Assembly: GCA_946999785.1 (NCBI GenBank)
Contig: CAMQEO010000059.1
Coordinates: 1 to 7,449, forward strand
DNA length: 7,449 nucleotides
Direction of reading: 5' to 3'
Source: an uncultured Atopobium sp.
GTDB taxonomy: Bacteria > Actinomycetota > Coriobacteriia > Coriobacteriales > Atopobiaceae
Translations under genes and position numbers: made by a program
Notes under the pieces: generated by a model
The model's input: only the letters and a program-made list of their open reading frames with translations
Told to the model about the DNA's origin: nothing
Database searches by the model: none
In this document: positions 1 to 5,768 of the stretch, one piece after another
Numbering within the stretch: position 1 is the first letter of the stretch
Layout of the letters: the number at the start of each line of letters is the position of its first letter

Positions 1-136
1 TAAAAAAGATAAGCAGTATTTCGTGCTTATAAACGATGAGTATATTATTAGCAGGATTATGGGAATGGCGTTTAACAGTAAAAAGTTCCGTATTGGAGAT
101 AAGGAATTTATGAAAGTTGGTTGGTTTGCTTCGTAA
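1..136 (+). CDS. 3' end of an unknown protein (truncated by window edge)
   Basis: An open frame enters from the left edge (codons in frame from base 2) and stops at TAA 134-136, giving 44 visible residues that include FVLINDEYIISRIMG and end in EFMKVGWFAS. The composition is ordinary and mixed: charged and hydrophobic residues, with no membrane segment and no low complexity. It therefore reads as a genuine C-terminus rather than a chance frame. I do not recognise the family, and neither the start nor any upstream domain is visible. It runs in the same direction as the ATPase remnant that follows, but about 170 bases separate them. Confidence is limited by the short length. Confidence 0.5.
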   Translation, partial: KKDKQYFVLINDEYIISRIMGMAFNSKKFRIGDKEFMKVGWFAS

Positions 137-261
137 TAAGTAGTAAATGGGTTGGTCTGGTTTTAATAATTTTTCTCATACTATTTGTTGAGATAAAAAA
201 CATGACTAATGGAGAGCAGGGTCAAGCCCTAAAAGTGGTGTAAATTTATTTCCCTCATTTA

Positions 262-296
262 GCTGTTGCTTTTTTATGCTACCAACAGCGTTTTAT
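262..296 (+). terminator. possible weak stem-loop terminator
   Basis: GCTGTTG (262-268) pairs perfectly with CAACAGC (283-289) around a 14-nt loop, followed by GTTTTATGTTTTAA, a broken T-rich stretch. It lies after the partial gene at the left edge and before the ATPase-promoter remnant. The stem is short and the loop large, so function is uncertain. Confidence 0.3.
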
Positions 297-304
297 GTTT
301 TAAT

Positions 305-413
305 CATAAACCTCAAAGGCGAATCTTTAATTCATTTCGTTTATAGTAGAAACAACTATAAAAAACAATAAATTTATCGACCATAATCGAAATAGTACGC
401 AAAGCTGTAATCG
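305..413 (+). repeat. Direct repeat, left copy: decayed DUF4143-ATPase promoter region
   Basis: These 109 bases align without gaps to 5769-5877, the region just upstream of the intact ATPase gene, with about 89 of 109 positions identical by hand count. Both TATAAT-like boxes of the right copy are altered here: TATAGT near 340 and CATAAT near 382. This left copy has therefore probably lost promoter function. It is directly joined to a fragment of the ATPase coding sequence (414-459), which shows it is the 5' flank of a second ATPase gene and not merely a shared regulatory box. Confidence 0.85.
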
Positions 414-459
414 TTCTTTAATGAAATTCAATTCGTTTCTCACTGGAAACGTGTTATAA
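414..459 (+). pseudogene. Remnant of a DUF4143 ATPase gene (Walker-B segment)
   Basis: 46 bases match 6159-6204 of the intact ATPase gene with only three differences. Translated in the matching frame they read FFNEIQFVSHWKRVI, against FFDEIQLVSHWERVI in the intact protein. The match covers the Walker B motif, but the catalytic-type Asp is changed to Asn, as expected for a sequence no longer under selection. Relative to the intact locus, 281 bases (5878-6158: ribosome binding site, start codon, Walker A) are missing at the 413/414 junction, and everything after 459 is replaced by unrelated GC-rich DNA. This is an internally deleted, 3'-truncated paralogue fragment. The matching is direct; the order of deletion and insertion events is inference. 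Confidence 0.85.
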
Positions 460-594
460 GTTGTGTGCTGCGGTGTCTGCGGGCCTTGCAGCTGGTCAGG
501 CGCGACAGGCGCTTCTTGCAACACTTCTTGGCAACAGTTTCGGGGGGGGGGTGCAAGGCGTATAGCGCTGCGGACAACAGTTTCGGGCGAGATG
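460..594. other. GC-rich non-coding stretch with G10 tract and short direct repeats
   Basis: Composition jumps from AT-rich to GC-rich right after the ATPase remnant. The stretch contains a run of ten G (542-551) and two copies of CAACAGTTTCGGG (532-544 and 575-587), whose starts are 43 bases apart. Open frames cross it, but they are rich in Cys, Arg and Gly, lack ribosome binding sites and run into the inverted repeat, so I call no gene here. Confidence 0.6.
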
Positions 595-812
595 TTACAA
601 AACTTTTTGCTCCATATTACAAAAATACCCCGTTTGACACGAGTTTGTATGCTCGCTTCGCTCATTTCGGAAAGTGCTGTTCTGCATTTACCCAGGTAAG
701 AGCGTTGGGGCTGTTTTGCACGGTTCTCAAAATTGCTCCAAAGGACAAATTTTGGACTCAAAACTCGTGTCAAACGGGGTATTTTTGCAATTTTGCTCAA
801 CCGGTTTTGTAA
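595..812. repeat. Large inverted repeat (MITE-like or long hairpin), 52-nt arms
   Basis: Arms 595-646 and 761-812 are reverse complements of equal length, ungapped, with about 44 of 52 positions matching. The inner 26 bases (621-646 and 761-786) pair perfectly and include ACCCCGTTTGACACGAGTTT. The 114-base spacer contains a tight palindrome TTACC-CA-GGTAA (688-699) and the near-duplicates GCTGTTCTGCA (676-686) and GCTGTTTTGCA (710-720). No transposase is encoded and no target-site duplication is evident. It could be a non-autonomous mobile repeat, a dispersed intergenic repeat, or a transcribed long hairpin. Confidence 0.8.
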
Positions 813-851
813 AAGCAGGTGGGCGGACAGACGAAATACGGGTACGCGGGC

Positions 852-903
852 GCGGTAAGTTTGGCGCCACGTTGGCTGCCACTAGCTTGTGCCTGCTTAC
901 CGC
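852..903 (-). terminator. Inverted repeat downstream of the ABC operon, possible terminator
   Basis: GCGGTAAG (852-859) and CTTACCGC (896-903) form an 8-bp perfect stem with a 36-base loop that can itself fold (GGCGCC and GCCACGTTGGC are inside). It lies about 38 bases beyond the stop of the last permease gene, where the minus-strand operon should end. There is no T-tract, so a canonical intrinsic terminator is not shown. Confidence 0.3.
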
Positions 904-939
904 ACCAATGCCACGCCGATATCGCACCGATGCCGCACC
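896..939. repeat. Four imperfect 11-bp tandem repeats
   Basis: Four consecutive 11-base units are visible on the plus strand: CTTACCGCACC, AATGCCACGCC, GATATCGCACC and GATGCCGCACC. The shared core is roughly GATNCCGCACC. The array ends one base before the stop codon of the second permease gene (TAA complement at 941-943), and its first unit forms one arm of the inverted repeat at 852-903. The 11-bp period is one helical turn, but no binding protein can be named. Confidence 0.6.
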
Positions 940-940
940 G

Positions 941-1705
941 TTACTGCATCTCTTTTTTCCCAAAACGCATGATGGCCACCCACAACGTCACTGTAGAAAT
1001 TGCAAGCGCACACAGTACAAACGGAAAAAGCGGCACACCATCGCCTGCCCCCATGGCGTTCGCAGCATGTAACGCCCGAGTCACCACATAGCCACTATAG
1101 CAGTAAGGATAAACCACCCAAAGAGGCGTATTAGCTGCTAAAACACCAGGAATAACAAGAAGTATATTGAGTCCAATGGACGCAAGAGGCTTCTCAACAA
1201 GCACGGTAATTGCCCACATACCAGCACAACTCGGCACCATAGTCACGAACAACACGCAACACCACTGTACAAGGTACTGAACAGGAATCGTTTCGCTCAT
1301 CCCTGTGCTACCAGCAGCAATAAGCCCCGCGACAACAAACACAACAAAAAATACAACAACTTCCATAAGCAGGTAGAACAACAATACGCAAAATTTTGCA
1401 GCAGAAAGCGCGTGGCGGTTGATGGGCAGCGCCAGCATTTTCAGCATCCCATTATGCGCTGTTTCCCGTCCTGCGATCATCACACAGACAATGATCATGC
1501 TCAGCGGCAGCAAGTAATATGCATAGACCAGCGCACTTTGAATAAACATAGCCGCCCATGCATGTGTATACTCCGGTGTTAAATACCTCTGCAGGCTTGC
1601 GACACCAGATGCAACTACCAGAAGCGGGGCTATAAAAATCAAAGGCATAATTTTGCTGCGCTTAACCTTTATAAACTCAATGGTCAGTAACTCACAAAAG
1701 CTCAT
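941..1705 (-). CDS. LanG-type ABC transporter permease (lantibiotic protection)
   Basis: A 254-residue integral membrane protein with about six hydrophobic segments (roughly 20-38, 57-78, 105-131, 145-170, 176-192 and 226-246). Between the second and third lies GRETAHNGMLKMLALPINR, which has the E...G...L.LP..R pattern typical of the cytoplasmic loop of LanE/LanG and BcrB-like permeases. In such systems it dimerises with a sister permease and a LanF ATPase to pull lantibiotics or related cell-wall peptides off the membrane. I chose ATG 1705 rather than the in-frame GTG at 1711: AAGGAGG (1712-1718) is 6 bases from the ATG but abuts the GTG. That ribosome binding site overlaps the stop codon of the upstream permease, implying coupled translation. 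The frame is intact. Family is confident; substrate is inferred. Confidence 0.87.
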   Translation of the reverse strand: MSFCELLTIEFIKVKRSKIMPLIFIAPLLVVASGVASLQRYLTPEYTHAWAAMFIQSALVYAYYLLPLSMIIVCVMIAGRETAHNGMLKMLALPINRHALSAAKFCVLLFYLLMEVVVFFVVFVVAGLIAAGSTGMSETIPVQYLVQWCCVLFVTMVPSCAGMWAITVLVEKPLASIGLNILLVIPGVLAANTPLWVVYPYCYSGYVVTRALHAANAMGAGDGVPLFPFVLCALAISTVTLWVAIMRFGKKEMQ

Positions 1706-1716
1706 GCTCACCCTCC

Positions 1717-2465
1717 TTATTCATAGTGCAGGTACTTAGCTGTCCACAGTCCAGCGAACAAAAACAATAGTGTTTCTGCGAAAGCCACCGCCGCAACCAC
1801 GCCGTTGGGCTCGGCGCTCATAGCAACCGCAGGTTGTAACATGATCACAAAAGGCGATGCCAGGAAGAAAGCGTTGTTTGCGGGAGCTAGCGCCATTCCG
1901 CTCAAAAAGCCTGCTACGCCGATTCCTAGCGGTATCCAAATGTTTTCACATCGCGACGATACAAAAAGCATGCAGGACAACACGGGCATCGACGTAAGAA
2001 ATGAATAGACGCTAAACATCACAAGCACCGACATATCAAAGGTATTTGCAGGTAAATCACTTACACCAATACGCATAAGCGACAAATTTTGCAGACACAC
2101 CGCAATCGCAAAGAGTACTGTGAGCAGCAAAAACTTGCAGAAGTACAAGGCGCTCGTGCTTACAGGCAGCATGTACATTTTTTTCACCGCACGGCCTTTA
2201 AATTCCACGTGATATATTCCGCACGCCGCGACAATAATGCCGAACATGTTAGCACCATAATCATGCCGTATAGCTGCGTAAGAAGAATATCCATGGGGGC
2301 AAGAGGCAGCCGTAAGAGCGTATCTTTTCGGACGGCAAAATTTGCAAACGCGTAGGCAGCGCCCAAAATACCCACCGCGATCATAAGCGGGATGTAACCC
2401 GTTCGTTTGCATTTCTGCAGTTCTATTGCAAGGGTTTTCATGGAATCAACTCCAAACGTTTTCAT
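1717..2465 (-). pseudogene. LanE-type ABC transporter permease, broken by a single-base frameshift
   Basis: The N-terminal part reads from ATG 2465 in one frame (hydrophobic segment near residues 26-44) to about residue 73 (LYGMIMVLT). It then falls into a nonsense tail ending at 2184. The family-like sequence resumes in another frame at about 2247 (MFGIIVAACGIYHVEFKGRAV) and runs to the stop at 1717-1719. One extra base near 2247 would restore a 249-residue protein, the usual LanE length. The resumed part has the E...K...LPVS loop (VEFKGRAVKKMYMLPVS) and about four more membrane segments. The start overlaps the ATPase stop as ATGA (2462-2465); Met9 at 2441 is an alternative start. There is no slippery heptamer, so programmed frameshifting is unlikely. 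Either the gene is inactivated, which would leave the transporter incomplete, or a base is missing from the assembly. Confidence 0.85.
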
Positions 2466-3226
2466 AGTTTTGCCTTTTGTTTCCTGAGCGCGTTGTCGTT
2501 CTCAATCATGGATAGAAACATGTCTTCCAAATTATCCGCCGCAAAACCAGACTGCAACGCATACTGGCGAAGTGCGTCCAAACTCCCCTCAAAGAGCAGC
2601 CGTCCGTGGTTGAGTATGCCGATGTCATCGGCCATAAGTTCGATTTCAGAAAGCATGTGCGATGAGATAAGAACCGTACAATCGAAAAGGTTCGGCAGTG
2701 ACTTAATCAGGTTTCGGATTTCGTGTATGCCGGAAGGGTCAAGCCCGTTTGTTGGCTCATCCAGCATCAATATGGGCGGCCTACCAAGCAGTGCGCCAGC
2801 AAGCCCCAGGCGCTGCTTCATGCCAAGTGAATAGTCCTTTGCAAGACGATCCCCAAATTCTGAAAGACTCACCAGCTCTAACGCATCGTCAACAGCGCTT
2901 TTAGGCAATTCCAAAATACGGCGTATAATATCGAGATTTTCCCTACCCGTCAGGTTTGCATAGAAGGACGGCGACTCGATAAACGAGCCTATTTCTTTTA
3001 GGATCGATAGGCGCTCGTGCGGGAAATGCTTCCCGTCGATGGTAAACGTGCCTTTCGTGGGCGCAGTCAGACCCAAGAGCATTTTCATCGTGGTGGACTT
3101 CCCTGCCCCATTTGGACCAAGAAAACCGTATACGCTTCCCTTTCTGATGTGAAGTGAAACGTTGTTGACCGCGACAAAAGATTTATACGTTTTGGTCAGT
3201 GCTTCTGTTATGATGATGTGCTTCAT
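2462..3226 (-). CDS. LanF-type ABC transporter ATP-binding protein (lantibiotic protection)
   Basis: A 254-residue cytoplasmic ABC ATPase that would energise the two permeases encoded just downstream. Visible motifs: Walker A GPNGAGKST (37-45), signature SLGMKQR (133-139), Walker B ILMLDEP (152-158), D-loop GLDP (161-164) and H-loop His190 in LISSH. At the Q-loop position the sequence is GSFIESPSFY with Glu84 instead of Gln. This 'E-loop' is a known hallmark of the LanF subfamily, which separates it from generic BcrA/CcmA-like ATPases. The start at ATG 3226 is supported by AAGGAG at 3235-3240, 8 bases upstream. It is the first gene of the operon, divergent from the response regulator. All catalytic motifs look intact, so any defect lies in the neighbouring permease. 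The peptide substrate is unknown. Confidence 0.93.
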   Translation of the reverse strand: MKHIIITEALTKTYKSFVAVNNVSLHIRKGSVYGFLGPNGAGKSTTMKMLLGLTAPTKGTFTIDGKHFPHERLSILKEIGSFIESPSFYANLTGRENLDIIRRILELPKSAVDDALELVSLSEFGDRLAKDYSLGMKQRLGLAGALLGRPPILMLDEPTNGLDPSGIHEIRNLIKSLPNLFDCTVLISSHMLSEIELMADDIGILNHGRLLFEGSLDALRQYALQSGFAADNLEDMFLSMIENDNALRKQKAKL

Positions 3227-3243
3227 AGCAATTTCTCCTTCAT
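3223..3243 (-). other. Possible 6-codon leader ORF (MKEKLL) coupled to the ABC ATPase gene
   Basis: ATG at 3243 opens the frame M-K-E-K-L-L-stop, and its TGA overlaps the ATPase start codon as ATGA (3223-3226). It has its own AAAGGAG (3252-3258) 8 bases upstream, exactly the spacing of the ATPase ribosome binding site. The two ribosome-binding/start units (3241-3257 and 3224-3240) are adjacent 17-base near-duplicates, 13 of 17 identical. It may be a translated coupling or attenuating leader, or just a duplicated initiation region. Confidence 0.35.
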
Positions 3244-3262
3244 GAACATTTCTCCTTTCTTT

Positions 3263-3293
3263 GGTTTATGATATTGCACCAAGCTTGCAGCAA
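3263..3293 (-). promoter_or_regulatory. Possible promoter of the ABC transporter operon
   Basis: On the minus strand, TTGCTG (3293-3288) and CATAAA lie 17 bases apart, just upstream of the tandem ribosome binding sites. Each matches the sigma-70-type consensus only partly, as is common for promoters that need an activator. The candidate operator repeat (3305-3321) ends about 12 bases upstream of the -35 element, a fitting place for an OmpR-type activator. Confidence 0.3.
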
Positions 3294-3305
3294 CATTCCT
3301 GCTGC
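3287..3305. promoter_or_regulatory. Short inverted repeat in the divergent control region
   Basis: GCAGCA (3287-3292) and TGCTGC (3300-3305) form a 6-bp palindrome with a 7-base spacer. It abuts the CCTTAC direct repeat and covers the proposed -35 of the transporter operon. It could be a regulator site or a small hairpin in the leader; no specific factor is identified. Confidence 0.25.
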
Positions 3306-3321
3306 CTTACATCTACCTTAC
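3305..3321. promoter_or_regulatory. Candidate response-regulator operator: CCTTAC direct repeat, 11-bp period
   Basis: Two perfect copies of CCTTAC (3305-3310 and 3316-3321) are separated by ATCTA, an 11-bp period. OmpR/PhoB-family regulators classically bind tandem half-sites spaced one helical turn apart. The site is in the only intergenic region shared by the transporter and its regulator. The match to family behaviour is known; binding here is inference. Confidence 0.5.
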
Positions 3322-3358
3322 GTTTTGCTCATCATGCAAAAAATGAATAGCTACGTGG

Positions 3359-3378
3359 GATAATAGGAACCAAGGAGG
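3359..3378 (+). promoter_or_regulatory. -10-like box and strong ribosome binding site of the response regulator
   Basis: GATAAT (3359-3364) is a good -10 candidate, without a convincing -35 at the usual distance. It is followed by AAGGAGG (3372-3378), which is 7 bases from ATG 3386 but too close to the alternative in-frame TTG at 3380. This fixes the response-regulator start. Confidence 0.45.
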
Positions 3379-3385
3379 TTTGAAC

Positions 3386-4093
3386 ATGAGTCAAGATACG
3401 CATTTGTTGAATAAGCGAGTGTTGCTTGTTGATGATGAGCAAGAACTTTTAGATATGGTGGTTTCGATTCTCACTGAATATGGGTTTCGTCATATCACGT
3501 GCGCAAAAAGCGTGAAAAGCGCCCTAGAAGCCGCTCAAAAATCCTCCCCTGAGCTGGCAATCCTCGACGTGATGCTTCCTGATGGGAGCGGGTTTGATGT
3601 CATGCAGCAATTGCGGCTATTGACTGATTGTCCCGTGTTGTTTCTGACAGCACGCGGCGAGGACGAGGACAAGTTTCGAGGCTTCAACCTGGGCGCAGAC
3701 GATTATATGGTGAAGCCGTTTCTCCCAAAAGAGCTGGTATTTCGCATCTTGGCTATTCTACGAAGAAGCTACAAAGGCGAAAGCCCTGTTGTGACACTAA
3801 AAAACAGTTGGATTGATTTTTCGGCAGCAGAAATAATCAAAAACAACGCCCACATCCCGCTAACCGCAAAGGAGCACGAGCTGCTTTCGGTCCTGTATCG
3901 AAACGCAGGGCGCATCGTAACGATCGACACGTTGTGCGAGGCGATATGGGGCAACAATCCATTTGGATACGAAAATTCATTAATGACGCACATACGGCGC
4001 ATTCGAGAAAAAATAGAGGAAAATCCATCGCAGCCCGCTTCGTTGGTAACAGTCAAGGGATTGGGTTACAAACTGATTGTGGAGAAGCACTAG
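3386..4093 (+). CDS. OmpR/PhoB-family response regulator of the transporter module
   Basis: A 235-residue cytoplasmic DNA-binding regulator. The N-terminal receiver domain (about 10-125) has the acidic pair Asp16/Asp17, phosphoacceptor Asp61 in ILDVMLPDGSG, Thr88 in FLTAR and Lys110 in MVKPF, so all switch residues are present. The C-terminal winged helix (about 140-235) includes LTAKEHELLSVLYRNAGRIV and ends VKGLGYKL, both typical of the family. It is presumably phosphorylated by the kinase encoded one base downstream and activates the divergent transporter operon through the CCTTAC repeat. Start ATG 3386 is preferred over TTG 3380 because of ribosome-binding-site spacing. The frame is intact. 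The arrangement resembles LanR/CprR-type peptide-resistance regulators. Confidence 0.93.
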   Translation: MSQDTHLLNKRVLLVDDEQELLDMVVSILTEYGFRHITCAKSVKSALEAAQKSSPELAILDVMLPDGSGFDVMQQLRLLTDCPVLFLTARGEDEDKFRGFNLGADDYMVKPFLPKELVFRILAILRRSYKGESPVVTLKNSWIDFSAAEIIKNNAHIPLTAKEHELLSVLYRNAGRIVTIDTLCEAIWGNNPFGYENSLMTHIRRIREKIEENPSQPASLVTVKGLGYKLIVEKH

Positions 4094-4094
4094 C

Positions 4095-5683
4095 ATGAAC
4101 AGCATTCCCAAGCTCATACGGCGTTTTATAGGTGTTTTTGCGTTCAGTTCTGTACTGATTCTCGCTATGAACATCATTGTATTTGGTATCCTCATGTCGG
4201 GATATACGCTCAACAACAACGCGTCCCCCTACGATATGGCACAAGAAGCTGGCAAAGAGCTGTATGAGTCTCCTGATGGAGTGTATGCGCTGCCAGATCG
4301 CGTGTCCGAAAAGCTTGCGCACGCTGGCGCCTGGGCGATATTGATTGATAACACCAGTTTACACGTGGTGTGGAGAACGCAAAACACCCCGAGCACTATT
4401 CCAAGTGAATATACGGCGTCACAAATAGCGAATCTCAGCGTGGGGTATCTTAAAGATTATCCCACCTACACAGGCACACATGAGCGTGGAGTTGTTGTCC
4501 TCGGCTTCCCTCAAAACAGTTTTTGGAAACACACCCGTGCAAGCTGGAATTACAGTTTGATTTCGCATGCGCCACAGATTACTCTTAGCATATTGGGCAT
4601 CAATGTTTTAGTTATCCTCGGTATCTATCTCGTGGCAAATATAAAGCTTTTCAAATCGATTAAGCCAATTACCCAGGGAATACAACGACTATCCAACGGA
4701 AAAGCGTCCATATTCCAGAAACAGGAGCGCTTTCGGAAATATCTACATGCATCAACTCTGCTTCAAATATGCTGCAGGAGCAAAAAAATCAGCTGAGAAA
4801 AAAGGACATGGCGCGCGCAAACTGGATAGCGGGAGTTTCCCACGATATTCGAACACCCCTATCCATGGTTATGGGGTATGCAGATCAGCTGGCACATTCT
4901 TCTCATCTGTTGCCGGATGAGCGCAAAAAAGCAACAATGATTACACGCCAAGGTGAACGCATGAAAAATCTGATCAATGACCTGAATCTTGCTTCAAAGC
5001 TCGAATACACGATGCAGCCAATTATGAAAAAAGAGGAAAATATTGTTGGTATTGTGCGCCAGGTTGTTGTGGATTTTCTCAACATGAATATGCAGGACGA
5101 GTATGCAATTGTATGGGAAACGAGCGAAAAGCTGACAACCTGCATCGGCAGTGTCGACCAGGGTTTACTCAAGCGAGCAGTTGCAAATCTTATTCAAAAT
5201 AGCATGTGCCACAATGAAGATGGTTGCACAATTTATGTATCCGTGTCGTTTGCCGCGAGCGCTGGGAACGTGCTGACCTCCGCGGGCGGGGGCACTGCGG
5301 CGATTTCAGCAGGCACAAGCGCGGGATCTACATCTGAAAGCGTTGGCAATACGTTGATCTCGGCGGGCAACGGCGGCGCATCGACCCTCAGCAATACCCG
5401 TAATTGCGTTATCTGCGTTGAAGACGACGGCATAGGCACCTCCGCTGAGACGCTCGAGGCCCTCAGACATGCGCCGCACTATATGATCTGTGATACCAGC
5501 GCCACTGAACAACGCCACGGGCTAGGACTTTTGATTGTGCAGCAAATCATAGACGCTCACAACGGAACCGTTGAGATCGGCACGAGCGCCCGCGGTGGGT
5601 TTATGACCAAACTCTACATTCCGGTGAGCCAAGCTAAGCGCGCTAGTTTTGAACCAGGGAACACAACATACGTGAATGATTAG
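4095..5683 (+). pseudogene. Sensor histidine kinase, broken by a single-base frameshift
   Basis: Start ATG 4095 lies one base after the regulator's stop, with GGAG 10 bases upstream. The sensor half reads in one frame: membrane segments near residues 11-36 and 163-182 around an external domain of about 125 residues, then the linker KPITQGIQRLSNGKASIFQ. Near 4718 the frame breaks. The proper sequence continues one base back as ETGALSEISTCINSASNML, then the H-box GVSHDIRTPLS (His codon 4841-4843), N-box NLIQNSMCHNEDG, G1 box EDDGIG and G2 box HGLGLLI, ending at 5681-5683. Restoring one base gives about 529 residues. An Ala/Ser/Gly/Thr-rich insertion (5249-5401) lies between the N and G1 boxes. 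The catalytic half begins with an internal ATG at 4769 that lacks a ribosome binding site. Gene decay or assembly error are both possible. Confidence 0.88.
5249..5401 (+). repeat. Low-complexity Ala/Ser/Gly/Thr insertion within the kinase ATPase domain
   Basis: About 51 codons between the N-box strand (TIYVSVS) and the strand entering the G1 box (NCVICVEDDGIG) encode almost only Ala, Ser, Gly, Thr and Asn. They contain two related units, GNVLTSAGGG and GNTLISAGNG, 27 residues apart (7 of 10 identical). The DNA is GC-richer than the rest of the gene. In ordinary kinases this link is only a few residues long. It is in frame and probably forms a disordered loop. Confidence 0.7.
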
Positions 5684-5768
5684 CGGCATAGCTTACAGAT
5701 CTAGCTTGCCCGCTGCGTAAGATGCGCTTGTAGTCCTTACGGAACTTGGATGTCATTTGGGTTTGAAG
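5684..5768. other. Short spacer between kinase and ATPase promoter region
   Basis: There is no gene here. The only structure seen is CGTAAG (5716-5721) pairing with CTTACG (5736-5741) over a 14-base loop, without a T-tract. It is a weak candidate for transcription ending after the kinase. Confidence 0.35.

Noticed and set aside
327..963. Minus-strand open frames at 327-800 and 727-963
   Set aside because: The first reads antisense through the ATPase remnant and the inverted repeat; the mirrored repeat arms produce similar peptide pieces on both strands, which explains the open frames.
463..1091. Several plus-strand open frames across 463-1091
   Set aside because: They run through the G10 tract, the inverted repeat and the antisense of the permease gene, lack ribosome binding sites and show no domain-like composition.
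1706..1711. GTG 1711 as start of the second permease
   Set aside because: The AAGGAGG site directly abuts it; ATG 1705 has the proper 6-base spacing.
2240..2256. Programmed ribosomal frameshifting in the first permease
   Set aside because: The sequence around the break has no slippery heptamer and no obvious downstream hairpin.
4077..4094. TTG 4077 as start of the kinase
   Set aside because: It would overlap the regulator end by six codons; ATG 4095 has GGAG upstream and the usual tight coupling.
5233..5518. Antisense open frames opposite the kinase Ala/Ser/Gly insertion
   Set aside because: They arise from the GC-rich low-complexity coding sequence and have no start signals.
4769..5683. 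A separate, soluble histidine kinase starting at ATG 4769
   Set aside because: No ribosome binding site precedes it, and the residues immediately upstream in this frame (ETGALSEISTCINSASN) continue the kinase linker, so it is the 3' part of a frameshifted gene.
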